Assembly (NCBI RefSeq): GCF_900660575.1
Contig: NZ_LR215008.1
Location: 124,001-188,000 of the forward strand
Direction: 5' to 3'
DNA length: 64,000 nucleotides
Origin: Mycoplasmopsis pulmonis
GTDB lineage: Bacteria > Bacillota_I > Bacilli_A > Mycoplasmatales > Metamycoplasmataceae
Shown: in pieces, positions 30,920 to 40,760 of the stretch
Position numbering within the stretch: position 1 is the first letter of the stretch
How the letters are laid out: every line of letters begins with the position of its first letter
Made by a program: the position numbers and the translations under genes
The notes under the pieces: generated by a model
The model's input: the letters and a program-made list of their open reading frames with translations, nothing else
Told to the model about the DNA's origin: nothing
The model's database searches: none

Positions 30920-32026
30920 TTATTTACCGAATTTAAAATGACAAATGTCACCATCTTGCATAAGGTAGTTTTTACCCTCAAGACGCATTTTACCATTTTC
31001 TTTTGCATTTTGTTCAGAACCAGCTTCGATAAAGTCTTTGTATGAAATAACTTCGGCTTTAATAAACTTTTTCTCAAAGTCACTATGAATAATTCCTGCA
31101 CACTGAGGAGCTAAAGAATTCTTCTTGTAAACTCAAGCTCGAGCTTCAACTTTACCTACTGTAAAAAAAGTTTCTAAATCAAGTAGTTCAAAAGCTTTTC
31201 TTGCCAAAATATTAATACTTGAATCTTCAATATTCATAGCTTGCATCATTTCATTTTTTTCTTCTTCATTTTCAATGCTAGAAAGCTCAGTTTCAATTTT
31301 AATACAAATTGGAATTGTCATAAAATTTTGCTCTTGAGCAAATTTTAAAAGTTTTTGATAATTTTGATTTTTATCCAAATTATCAAGATCATTTAAACCG
31401 ATGTTTGCTACAAAAATTTGAGGCTTCATTGTTAAAAGTTGATGTGATTTAATTAGATCTTTTTCTTCTTGATTTAAATTAATTGAAATGGCTAATTTTT
31501 GATTAGAAAGAGCTTCTTTAATTTTGTTTAAAAGTTCATATTCTTTTTTGACTGTAGCATCATTTGAACTAAGAGCTCTTTTTTTAATTCTATTTAAAAT
31601 ATTTTCAACACTTTGAAGATCAGCTAAGATAAGTTCTAAATTAATAGTTTCGGCATCAAAAACTGGATCAATTTTTCCACCAACATGTAAAACATCATTG
31701 TTTTCAAAACATCTTACAACATGAATGATGGCATCAACTTCTCTGATGTTTGCTAAAAACTTATTTCCTAGTCCCTCACCTTTTGAAGCTCCAGCTACCA
31801 ATCCTGCAATGTCGACAAAATCAAAAGTTGCATAAATTATTTTTTTTGAATTAGCCAACTTGGCTAATTTTTGCAATCTTTTATCAATTAACTCAACACT
31901 TGCAATGTTAGGTTCTATAGTTGTAAAAGCATAATTTGCTGATTCAACACTTTTTTTAGTAATAGCTGAAAAAAGCGAACTTTTACCTACATTTGGAAGA
32001 CCAACTATTCCTGCTTTTAATGACAT
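30920..32026 (-). CDS. ychF: Redox-regulated ATPase YchF (OLA1 family)
   Basis: A 368-aa P-loop NTPase of the Obg group that prefers ATP and binds ribosomes. GLPNVGKSS is the P-loop, [17 protein letters not shown] the switch region, and the NKxD motif is replaced (VANIG), as in all YchF. The TGS domain at the C-terminus follows a UGA-Trp at 31133. I prefer the second of two adjacent ATG codons because it is better spaced from GGAG. It lies 11 bp after trmB. Confidence 0.93.
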
Positions 32027-32037
32027 CATCTACTCCT

Positions 32038-32649
32038 TTATTTTTTGAAACTAAACTCAACAAAATTTATATTTTTTCCTAGTGAAACAAACTTTTGTTC
32101 ATAGCTAGTTTTTACATTATCTTTTGCAAATTCTGATTTTTCTAAATCACTTGTTTTGTTAATAATATTTAGACCATTTTTTTCTAAAGACTCAAGAGTT
32201 CATTGAAAAAAATCATCATTGTCAGTTTTTAATTTAATTAGACCATTTTCAGAGAGAATTTTTGAATAGATCTTCAAAAATTTTTCATAAGTAAGCCTTC
32301 TTTTATAGTGGCGTTTTTTAGGTCAAGGATCTGAAAATGTAAGTCAAATTAAATCAAAAGTTCCTTCAAAAAAATCCAATGCATTTTCTACATCATCAAC
32401 AATGATAAAAAAATTATTTAACTCAAGCTTTTTTGCTTTTTTAGCGGCTATTAGTGCAACAGTGGGATATTTTTCAATTCCTACAAAAATTTTTTGTGGA
32501 TTTTTTTGAGCTAGTTCAATGAGCATTTGACCTTTACCCATACCAATTTCTAAAGTTGAATTTTTTTCAACTTTAAAAGGAAAATTCTTAATTACATTTT
32601 CACAGCTTTCAAGCTCTAATTTAGCATTTTTATTATTTCTTAGTCTCAT
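32038..32649 (-). CDS. trmB: tRNA (guanine-N7)-methyltransferase TrmB
   Basis: A 203-aa SAM-dependent enzyme that makes m7G46 in t[12 protein letters not shown] is the SAM motif, FVGIEKY binds the ribose, and [15 protein letters not shown] (straddling a UGA-Trp) is the TrmB signature. It starts the minus-strand transcript trmB-ychF-tRNA-Trp. Confidence 0.93.
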
Positions 32650-32749
32650 AGTTTATTGAATTAAAATTTTGTCTTAGATAACAAAAATCTTTACTATAGA
32701 ATAGTATTACAAAATTAATTATTTAATTTAAAATAAATAGAGGTAAATT

Positions 32750-33265
32750 ATGGAATATATTGTATGAGTCTTTTTCGGTCTAATTTGTGTAGCATTAATT
32801 GCATACTTTATTTTTAGTTTTATTAAAGACAAAAAAAAGCAAAAAAAAATTAGAATTCAAGAAAAAGAAACTGAGAAAAAAACTCATGAAAAATATCAAG
32901 AATACATTTTTCAAATTAATGAAGTAATTGATGAAAATAAAAATTTACTTGATTCATTTATAGCTTCAATTGGAAAAATGAAAATGGGAGAAGTAACTAA
33001 AAAAGCCTCTTTATTTTTGGAGTCAATTTATAATAGTAGAATTTATTTAGCTTTTTTTAAAGATAATCTTAAATATACAAAATTTGTTAAAAACTTAAGT
33101 GTAATTGCAAAAACTAAATCTAATTTGTGAGAGAAAAAATGTCAAAGTCAACTTAGCTTTTTTAAAGAAGAAAAAGAAAAAATTACTTTAGATGAACTAA
33201 CAAAGCCAAAATTAGAAAAAGCAATAGAAATTGTCAAGGAGCACTACTATGGCAAGGAGCAATAA
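32750..33265 (+). CDS. Membrane-anchored coiled-coil protein (171 aa)
   Basis: Unrecognised. One N-terminal helix (about residues 4-23, containing a UGA-Trp) is followed by a Lys/Glu-rich helical region with heptad-like spacing, so it is a membrane-anchored cytosolic coil (type N-out or N-in not clear). It follows AGAGGTAAA and overlaps pgsA by 17 bases, so the two are coupled. Confidence 0.65.
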
Positions 33266-33848
33266 AATTAGTTTTGTTCCAAATCTTTTAACAATTTTTA
33301 GACTTATACTTGCTCTTCCTTATATTGTTTTATTTTCACTTTTGACTGGCTCTTTTTGAAAAAGTTGTGATCAGTATATTTCAATACTAATAAGTCTTAT
33401 AGTAATTTTTGCTTTGTCAATGTTAAGTGATTTTTTAGATGGATATATTGCAAGAAAAACAAATTCTATTTCAAATTTTGGAAAGCTTTTTGATCCTATA
33501 GCAGACAAAATTATCATTAGCACTACATTAATATTTTTTGCGCTTTTAAATTACACTTATGTTGCTTTAACAGTTGTTTTTATAATTAGAGATTTAGTGG
33601 TAGATGGATCTAGAAATTTAGCTGCAAAAAATAACTTAAAAATTGAAGCATCAATTTGAGGAAAATTAAAAACAATTATGCAAATAGTAGCTATTTTTTC
33701 TATTTTTGGCGGTGTTTTATTTGCAAATAATTTGAATTGGCAAAACTTTAAAATTTTAATAAATATACCAATGTACATTGCTTTATTTGTATCTATTGTT
33801 TCTGGGTTTTTATATTTTTTACCAATAGTGCCATATTTAAAAAAATAA
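33249..33848 (+). CDS. pgsA: CDP-diacylglycerol-glycerol-3-phosphate phosphatidyltransferase
   Basis: A 199-aa membrane enzyme that makes phosphatidylglycerol phosphate. The CDP-alcohol phosphatidyltransferase motif is intact: SDFLDGYIARK, then GKLFDPIADK, giving the pattern DxxDGxxAR...GxxxDxxxD. Six hydrophobic segments are seen. Start ATG follows AAGGAG inside the end of the upstream gene. Two UGA-Trp codons. Confidence 0.92.
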
Positions 33849-33868
33849 TATAAAATTTGAGATTACAT

Positions 33869-34339
33869 ATGGAAAAGATAATTAATTCAGAACTTCCTAG
33901 CATATATAGGGATAAGAGGCTTTCAAGATTTTTAATGATTTGCGAAATTTACAAATGATATTTATCTGAAAGTAATTTAGATATTAATGATGATTTTGTA
34001 AATCAAGCCTTTTCACTTGAAGAAAATAAAGTACTTAAATTAATATTAAAAAATAAAACTAAATTTGAAAATTTAATTAGTAAATTTTTAAAATCAAATA
34101 GCTTAAAATGAGAGCAAATTTTGCCTTTGATTAAAGCCATCATTTTATTTTTTTCAGTTCAAATTAGTTTGCAAGATCTTGATGGACCAGTGCTTATTTC
34201 TGAGGCACTTGAAATTTCAAAAGATCTAATATATGAAAAAAAAGAAGTAGCTTTTATTAATGCTATTTTAGATAAAATATCAAAATTTTTTAAGGAATTA
34301 AATGACTATAAAGGAAATAAAAAAGAATCTAAAATCTAG
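33869..34339 (+). CDS. nusB: NusB-like antitermination factor
   Basis: A 156-aa mostly helical protein with two UGA-Trp codons. The C-terminal half (GPVLISEALEISKDLI and AFINAILDKISK) matches the last helices of NusB, which binds boxA RNA with NusE during rRNA transcription. The N-terminal part is more diverged than usual, so the symbol is tentative. It overlaps the next gene by 38 bases. Confidence 0.7.
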
Positions 34340-34757
34340 ATCACTTTTAAATTCATATTTAAGTAGTTTTAAATCTAAAAAAAACTACTTATTATTTTCG
34401 TCAATTATTATTCCAATTTTAGACTTTCAAAAATGTAAAGTTTATGATTTGACAAACATTGAATTTTATATTTCACAAAATTTTTCATCTCTTAAAGAGT
34501 TTGAAAAAATTTGTGATTTTATCAAAGATAATTGCCTTGCAGATTATGAACATGTTCGTTGAGATCAGTTCTTAAAGTTTTTGTTTATTTGCTACAAACA
34601 AAATGAAGAGAATGCAACTACTTCATTTTTAAAATGAGATTTCATTGCTGAAAACAAGAAAAAAAGAAATCACTATATAACATTTTTAGAATCTATTTGA
34701 CATATTAATAATTACAATGATTTTATTAGAAATATGCTTTGAAGAATTGGTAAGTAA
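34302..34757 (+). CDS. Hypothetical protein between nusB and tlyA (151 aa)
   Basis: Unrecognised protein rich in Phe, Ile, Lys and Asn with several UGA-Trp codons and no signal peptide. The ATG at 34302 lies inside nusB, preceded by AAGGA. The stop TAA touches the tlyA ATG with no gap. The tight packing points to one operon (nusB-like, this gene, tlyA). Confidence 0.6.
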
Positions 34758-35474
34758 ATGACATTAAAAGAGTATTTAATTTCGCTTGATAAAAATGAAA
34801 AAGAAGCTGTTGGTTTAATACTTTCTTCCAAAGTAAAAGTCAATGATGAATTTGTTTTACTTCCTTCTTATTTGGTAAAACAAAATGACATTATTGAAAT
34901 AGTTAATGTTAAAGAATATGTCTCAAGAGGAGCTTATAAATTACTTCAAGCAATAGAAGATTTTAAATTAGACTTTAAAGACAAAATTGTTCTTGATATA
35001 GGCTCTTCTACTGGAGGCTTTAGCCAAGTGGCTTTAATCAATGGAGCCAAAAAAGTTTATGCTCTTGATTCAGGGACAAATCAACTTGATTATAAATTAA
35101 GAATTTTAGACAATGTTGTAGTTTATGAAAACACCAATCTAAAAAATATAAATCCAAAAATGTTTGAAGAGCAGCTTGACATTTGTGTTTGTGATGTTTC
35201 CTTTATTAGCCTAAAAGAAGTTTTTAAAGTACTTCAGAGTGTTTTGAAAAAAAATAAGAGCTTGATGGCTCTTATTAAACCTCAATTTGAAGCGCCAAAA
35301 AATTTAGTTGAAAAAGGTGGATATGTAAATGTTAAATATCATGAAGAGATAATCAATAAAGTAATTAATTTCGCTCATGATTATGAATTTGAATTAGTTC
35401 AATTTTTCCCATCAAAAACACCTGGAAAAAAAGCTAAAAACATTGAATACATCTCTCTTTTTAGAAAGGCTTAA
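34758..35474 (+). CDS. tlyA: TlyA-type rRNA 2'-O-methyltransferase
   Basis: A 238-aa protein with an S4 RNA-binding part at the N-terminus (GLILSSKVKVNDEFVL, YVSRGAYKLLQAIEDF) and an FtsJ-type methyltransferase fold: VLDIGSSTGGFSQVAL for SAM, CDVSFISL, and LIKPQFEAPKNLV. Homologues methylate riboses in 16S and 23S rRNA; some also act as hemolysins, but the enzyme role is better supported. Length is slightly shorter than usual (about 265). Confidence 0.9.
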   Translation: MTLKEYLISLDKNEKEAVGLILSSKVKVNDEFVLLPSYLVKQNDIIEIVNVKEYVSRGAYKLLQAIEDFKLDFKDKIVLDIGSSTGGFSQVALINGAKKVYALDSGTNQLDYKLRILDNVVVYENTNLKNINPKMFEEQLDICVCDVSFISLKEVFKVLQSVLKKNKSLMALIKPQFEAPKNLVEKGGYVNVKYHEEIINKVINFAHDYEFELVQFFPSKTPGKKAKNIEYISLFRKA

Positions 35475-35475
35475 T

Positions 35476-36624
35476 ATGATTGATTGAAATAAAATAAGAA
35501 AGTCTTTTCCATTCTTAAAACAAGGGATAATTTATTTTGACTCAGCCGCTAATTCCCTTAAACCTGAAAATGTAATAGACTCTGTTATTAACTACTATAG
35601 AAACTTTGGACTTTCTAACAAAAATTATGGTATTACACCAGCTTTAAAAGTTGAAGAAGAAAAGCAAAAAACTAGAGAGATACTAACTAATTTTTTAGGT
35701 ATAAAAATGAATGAAATTTTCTTTACATCAGGAACACCTGATTCATTAGATAGAATATCAAAAATGCTTTTAGATGTTTTAGAAGATGGTGATGAAATTT
35801 TGCTTTCAGAACTAAATCATCCTTCAAATGTTTTGCCTTGAATTGAACTTAAAAAATATCGAAAAATAGAAGTTAAATTTTCAAGCAATTTATACAATGA
35901 TATAAATGAAAAAACAAAAGTAATTTCTTATTCACAAGAGAGTAATAACTTTGATTTTAATGAGGATTTAGCTAAGATATACAAAAAAGCAAAAGAGTAT
36001 AAATCTTGAGTTATAAATGATGCAGCTCAGGCAATAGCACATCAAAAAGTTTCCTTTGATTTTTGTGATGCTTTTGCCTTTAGTTCAAACAAATTTTATG
36101 GACCAACTGGCATGGGAGTTTTAGCTGTTAAAAATGAACTTTTAAATTTTATAAAACCGGTTTTTGTAGATAAAAAATCATCTATAAAAATTAACTTAGA
36201 TGGTTATTTTGTTTTGCAAGATAGTGGAGAAAAATTTGGAAGTAGATCTTCAAATATTGCAGGATTAATTCAATTAAAAGAATCTTTTATTTTTATTCAA
36301 AAAGTTGGTATTGAAAATATTTTTAATAGAATAAAAGAGCTTTCAAATTATTTATATACAAAACTAAATGAAGTTGAAAATATTGAGATTTTTAATAAGC
36401 GCGGTTCTTCTTTATATATGTTTAATATTAAAGGTAAAAAAGCAGAAGATATAATTGATTATTTAGCAACTAAAAAAATCATTTTAAGAAGTGCTGTTTT
36501 TTGCTGTAATCTTTCGCCAAAATGTAAAGGAACAAAAGCACTAGCTAGAATTTCACTTGGAATGTATAACACTTTTGAGGAAATAGATAAATTTATTGAA
36601 GAGTTAAAGAATATAGATTTATAA
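35476..36624 (+). CDS. Cysteine desulfurase paralogue 1 (diverged)
   Basis: A 382-aa class V aminotransferase fold protein. The PLP lysine is kept (SSNKFYGPTGMG), as is ELNHPSNVLPW with the stacking His, and INDAAQAIAHQ. Two regions that are conserved in its neighbour have drifted: the GGG loop is VDKKSS, and KFESGT is KFGSRS. The sulfur-carrying loop reads VFCCNLS. This copy may be less active or have another substrate. It begins 1 bp after tlyA and shares long identical stretches of DNA with the second copy at 36716, so the duplication is fairly recent. Confidence 0.85.
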
Positions 36625-36715
36625 AACTATAAGTATTTGTTTAAATAAAAACACATTAAAATAAGAAATTAAAGAGGCAAAAAATCAGTAGATTTTACAT
36701 TTTGAGGAGCCAATT

Positions 36716-37879
36716 ATGCCTAATTGAAAAAAAATAAGAGCACAATTTCCAATGACAAAACAAAATATCATTTATTTTGATTCTGCTGCAGCTTCTTTTA
36801 AACACAAAAATGTAATTCAATCAGGAAATGATTACTATAAAAACTATGGTATTTCTAATAGAAGCAGCGATAGTTTAATAGGACTAAAAGTTGAAGAAAA
36901 AATAAGACAAACTAGAGAAATAATTGCTGATTTTTTGAATGCAAATAATGATGAAATAATCTTTACATCAGGGACCACTGATTCAATAAATAAAGTTTCA
37001 AAAATGCTTTTAGATGTTTTAGAAGATGGTGATGAAATTTTGCTTTCAACACTTAATCACTCTTCAAATGTTTTGCCTTGAATTGAACTTAAAAAATATC
37101 GAAAAATAGAAGTTAAATTCTCAAGCAATTTATATAGTGATATAAATGAAAAAACAAAAATAGTTTCTTATTCACAAGAGAGTAATAACTTTGATTTTGA
37201 AGAGGATTTAAACAAAATATATAAACATGCAAAAGAATATGGTGCATTAGTTATAAATGATGCAGCTCAAGCCATAGCACATCAAAAAGTTTCTTTTGAT
37301 TTTTGTGATGTAATTGCCTTTAGTGCAAACAAACTTTTTGGTCCAACTGGTGTGGGAATTTTAGCTGTTAAAAAAGAAATTTTAGATACATTAAAGCCAA
37401 CTCATCTAGGCGGAGGTTCGGTTGTTAAAATTAATTTTGATGGCTCTTTTGTTTTGCAAAACGGAGTTGAAAAATTTGAAAGTGGAACTTTAAATATTGC
37501 AGGAATTATTCAATTAAAAGAAGCTTTTATTTTTATTCAAAAAGTTGGTATTGAAAATATTTTCAATAGGATAAAAGAGCTTTCAAATTATTTATATACA
37601 AAACTAAATGAAATTGAAAATATTGAAATTTTTAATAAAAAAGGTTCTTCATTATATTTGTTTAATATCAAAAATATCAATGCCCAAGATATAGTTCATT
37701 ATTTAGGAACTAAAAATATCATTTTAAGAAGTGGTGTTTTTTGTTCTTATCTTTCAACTATAGATAAAAATGTAAAATCATCAGCTAGAGTTTCACTTGG
37801 AATATACAATAGTTTTGAAGAAATAGATAAACTTGTTGATGAGTTAAAAAATGGTGGAGATTTTCTTGATTGAATTTAA
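36716..37879 (+). CDS. sufS: Cysteine desulfurase (SufS-like), paralogue 2
   Basis: A 387-aa PLP enzyme that takes sulfur from cysteine for iron-sulfur clusters or tRNA thiolation. FDSAAASFKHKNV, FTSGTTDSINKVS, LNHSSNVLPW, INDAAQAIAHQ, SANKLFGPTG (PLP Lys), LGGGS and KFESGTLNIAG follow the SufS order, and VFCSYLS holds the persulfide Cys. It has a clear GAGGAG site and its own upstream region. A SufU-like scaffold follows, which supports the sulfur-transfer role. Confidence 0.9.
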
Positions 37880-37955
37880 ATTTTCAACTTTTAGAAATTA
37901 AGCTTTTTGATAGAATAAAAAAGCAAAAATGATCTCAAATTGATAGGAAAAAACA

Positions 37956-38390
37956 ATGACAAAATTAAATGAAAATGAAAAAAGAAAATTAATAATGAAA
38001 CATTATGAGTTTCCTATTAATTTGGACAAAAATTTGGATGAAAAAACAGCAAATCAAATTTATTCTTCTTCTTGTGCTGATTCAATAAGTATCAAATTAG
38101 AAATAGATAAAAACATAGTTAAAAATATCTCTTTTAATGGTTCAGGATGTGCAATTTTTATCTCAAGTACAGACTTGCTTTTGGAACAAATAAAAAATAA
38201 AAACATTGATGAAGTTTTAGACATAATTGAAAATTATAAAAATATGATTAATGCCAAAGAAAATGTAAAAGATGACAAACTTGGAAATTTAGTTATTTTT
38301 GAAAATGTTAAAAAACATTTAAATAGAGCTAAGTGTGCATCATTGACAGCTGATTTTATTGAAGAAAAACTAAAAAAACACTCTAGTTAA
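37956..38390 (+). CDS. sufU: SufU/IscU-like scaffold protein
   Basis: A 144-aa protein directly after the desulfurase. Three spaced cysteines, SSCADS, GSGCAIF and AKCAS, sit where SufU/IscU ligands are found. The usual Cys-Gly-Asp is Cys-Ala-Asp here. In Firmicutes SufU accepts sulfur from SufS via zinc exchange. The stop overlaps a terminator stem, so it is the end of the transcript. Confidence 0.85.
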   Translation: MTKLNENEKRKLIMKHYEFPINLDKNLDEKTANQIYSSSCADSISIKLEIDKNIVKNISFNGSGCAIFISSTDLLLEQIKNKNIDEVLDIIENYKNMINAKENVKDDKLGNLVIFENVKKHLNRAKCASLTADFIEEKLKKHSS

Positions 38391-38402
38391 GAGTGTTTTT
38401 AA
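38374..38402 (+). terminator. Terminator after sufU
   Basis: AAAAACACTCT/AGAGTGTTTTT hairpin; the stem begins before the stop codon. Confidence 0.8.
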
Positions 38403-38467
38403 ATGATTTGATCTAAAGATGATCTAGACAAACTTTTAAGCTTGTTTTTTGTATTTATAAAATTAAA

Positions 38468-38683
38468 TTAAATTATTTTAATTAGTTTTTCTTTAGAGTG
38501 ATCTGCTCCCTCTTTTTTATCTCTTAAAACATGGATAATTTCAACACCTACATGAGCGCTTGTATGCTGATTTCTCTTTTGACCTCTTCTATAAGTTTTT
38601 ACTGATTTTTCAACATCTTCTATAGTGTGGCCTTCAGCTACTACTTCTCTAGTAGATTTTAAAATTGCTTTATATTGATACAC
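38468..38683 (-). CDS. Small conserved hypothetical protein (71 aa)
   Basis: A 71-aa basic soluble protein (YRRGQKRNQHTSAHVGVEI) that I recall as a short mycoplasma family without a known role. It starts with GTG at 38683, eight bases after GGAGG; the nearby ATG is in a different frame that closes at once. Strong ribosome site and single-gene layout suggest it is expressed. It may bind nucleic acid given its charge, but that is a guess. Confidence 0.7.
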   Translation of the reverse strand: MYQYKAILKSTREVVAEGHTIEDVEKSVKTYRRGQKRNQHTSAHVGVEIIHVLRDKKEGADHSKEKLIKII

Positions 38684-38856
38684 ATATCATGACCTCCATT
38701 TTTTACTATATTTTAATTATATCTAAAATAAATTGCTATCATTATAAAATAAACTTTCAAGTTATTTTTTTTAATTTTAAAATATAATTTATAAGTTCAT
38801 TTTTGATTATTTTAAATGAAGAAAAAAAGTATATTTAATTTTTTAAGGATGAAGCC

Positions 38857-40734
38857 ATGGAAAAAAAAGATAAAAGTTGAATTTGAGCTTTAGGTCTTGT
38901 TTCAGCTGTTTTTGCTATAATTTTTGTACTTGTTGTTGGCTATGGAACTTATGAGTTTTTTATCAAAGACTTTCAGGCAAAAGTTCAAAAAAAAATTATA
39001 ATACCCCCTTTGAATAAGGCTCCTAAAATTCAATATGAATCAAAGGTAACTGGAATAAAATATGAAACTTTTTCTCATGGACAAATTGATGGAGTAGACC
39101 AATTTTTTTTCACACAAGAAGAACTTGAAAAAGTTGATAAAGAAATTTTCGAAAAACTAAGTTTTGGTCCTGAAATTTTTGCTCTAAGAAAAATTTCTTT
39201 TAATGATACAGAAGTGCTTGATCCAAAAGCTAAAGGACAATATATTCCTATTACTCGTGAAATTTATGTAAGTGTTACTTCTGAGGCTGACTTAAATCTA
39301 AGCTTTGAGCAAAAACTAGCTGCAATTATGCCAACAATTTTCCATGAATACATGCACCATTTTTCAAATGAGTATTTAAAAAGCGGCTCTGAAGTAAATG
39401 ACAAAAATACTCAATTAGTTGATAAAACTGGTGAGCAAAATGAGCTAACTTTATGAAATAGAAAATTCGTTGAAACTTTTCAACAAGCTCTAAGATATAC
39501 AGACAATCAACAAAATAGAACAATAATTTCACAAAACAAAAGCAATCCAAATTTTATTGGAAATTATTATTCAGCTTCTGATTTATACAAAATTGCAAAT
39601 AGTCAAGACACTAGAGGATTAAATAGTGCCATTGATGAAATACCTTTAAACTTTAAAATAGACCCAAGAACTCACTCTCAACATTTTAATAAAAACTTTG
39701 ATAGAAACTTTACAAGAAAAGAAATTCAATATTACTATTCACAAGAAGAACTTGTACCTAGAGAGTTTCAAAAAATAGCTTATCTACCTTATTACAATAG
39801 TCAAAAAACTACAAATCCAGAATTAAAAAATGAAGATGATGAATTTTCTCAAGATGGTTTTGGAGTTTTACGTAAATTAACAAGTTCTGTTACACCTAAT
39901 GCATTTGCTTTTGATTGATCAAGAACAGCAATTTTAAATGGCAATCCAACCTTGCACAAAAATGAAAATGTTGTCTTAGGAGATAATTTCTTTTTAAACA
40001 ATCCTTATGGTGGAAATATTGTAAGTTTTAAAAAAGATATTTATGGCTCAGTCTTTAGAACTTATAATGAAAAAGCTTTTATGAAAAATACAGTCAATGA
40101 ATTTTACAATGCATTTTTAGAAGCTATGAATTATAAAAGTGAAATATCACAACTTTTTGTAAAAAACGAATCTAATTTAGAATCAAAAAGTAAAGCTAAA
40201 GTAAACCCTGGAAAAAATAATCATTTTGTAAGATTTACAGGATTTTTAACAAAAGAAAAAGCAAAGAAATATAAAGCTCTTGTTTTAACAGATGAAAAAG
40301 GAAATATCAAAAGACAATCAAATCTAAAGTTTTTAACTAGAAATGGAGATTTTACCTTTAAAGCTAAGAAAAACTTTAATGACACTAGCCACACTTTAGA
40401 TCCAATAACTTCAGGATATGTAACTAAAGATGAAGAAAAAGTTTCATACTATACTCAAGATTATATAGATCTTAGAGAAGGTATATTAGGAAATATCAAC
40501 CTTGATTTTAATCCAAACAAAACTAGAAGCTCTTTAGTATATTTTTGAAATGATAGAAATGGCGATGATCAAATTCAAAATGATGAATTAGAAAAACCAG
40601 TTGTTCCTAATGATTTATCTAGAGAAATTACAACCAACAGACAAGATAGAACTTTAGAAAACATTATTACCGGAAAAAAAGACACTTATTATATAGTTAA
40701 TAACAATCAAGGTGTAAGAATTGTTCACAAATAA
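38857..40734 (+). CDS. Membrane-anchored HExxH metalloprotease family
   Basis: A 625-aa protein. An N-terminal membrane anchor (residues about 9-38, with two UGA-Trp) is followed by an extracellular part. The zincin motif reads FHEYMHHFSNEY near residue 163, with upstream YIPITREIYV and downstream WNRKFVETF. This matches a metalloprotease family that I recall being named after an M. pulmonis locus. The C-terminal part has beta-rich segments and ends with a calcium-loop-like DRNGDDQIQNDE. The protease is probably surface-exposed; the substrate is unknown. Confidence 0.8.
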
Positions 40735-40760
40735 AGATAACTAATTTATAATGTAAATTA

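Noticed and set aside
30781-31101. 106-residue frame overlapping tRNA-Trp and the end of ychF
   Set aside because: It crosses a tRNA and a conserved coding region in another frame.
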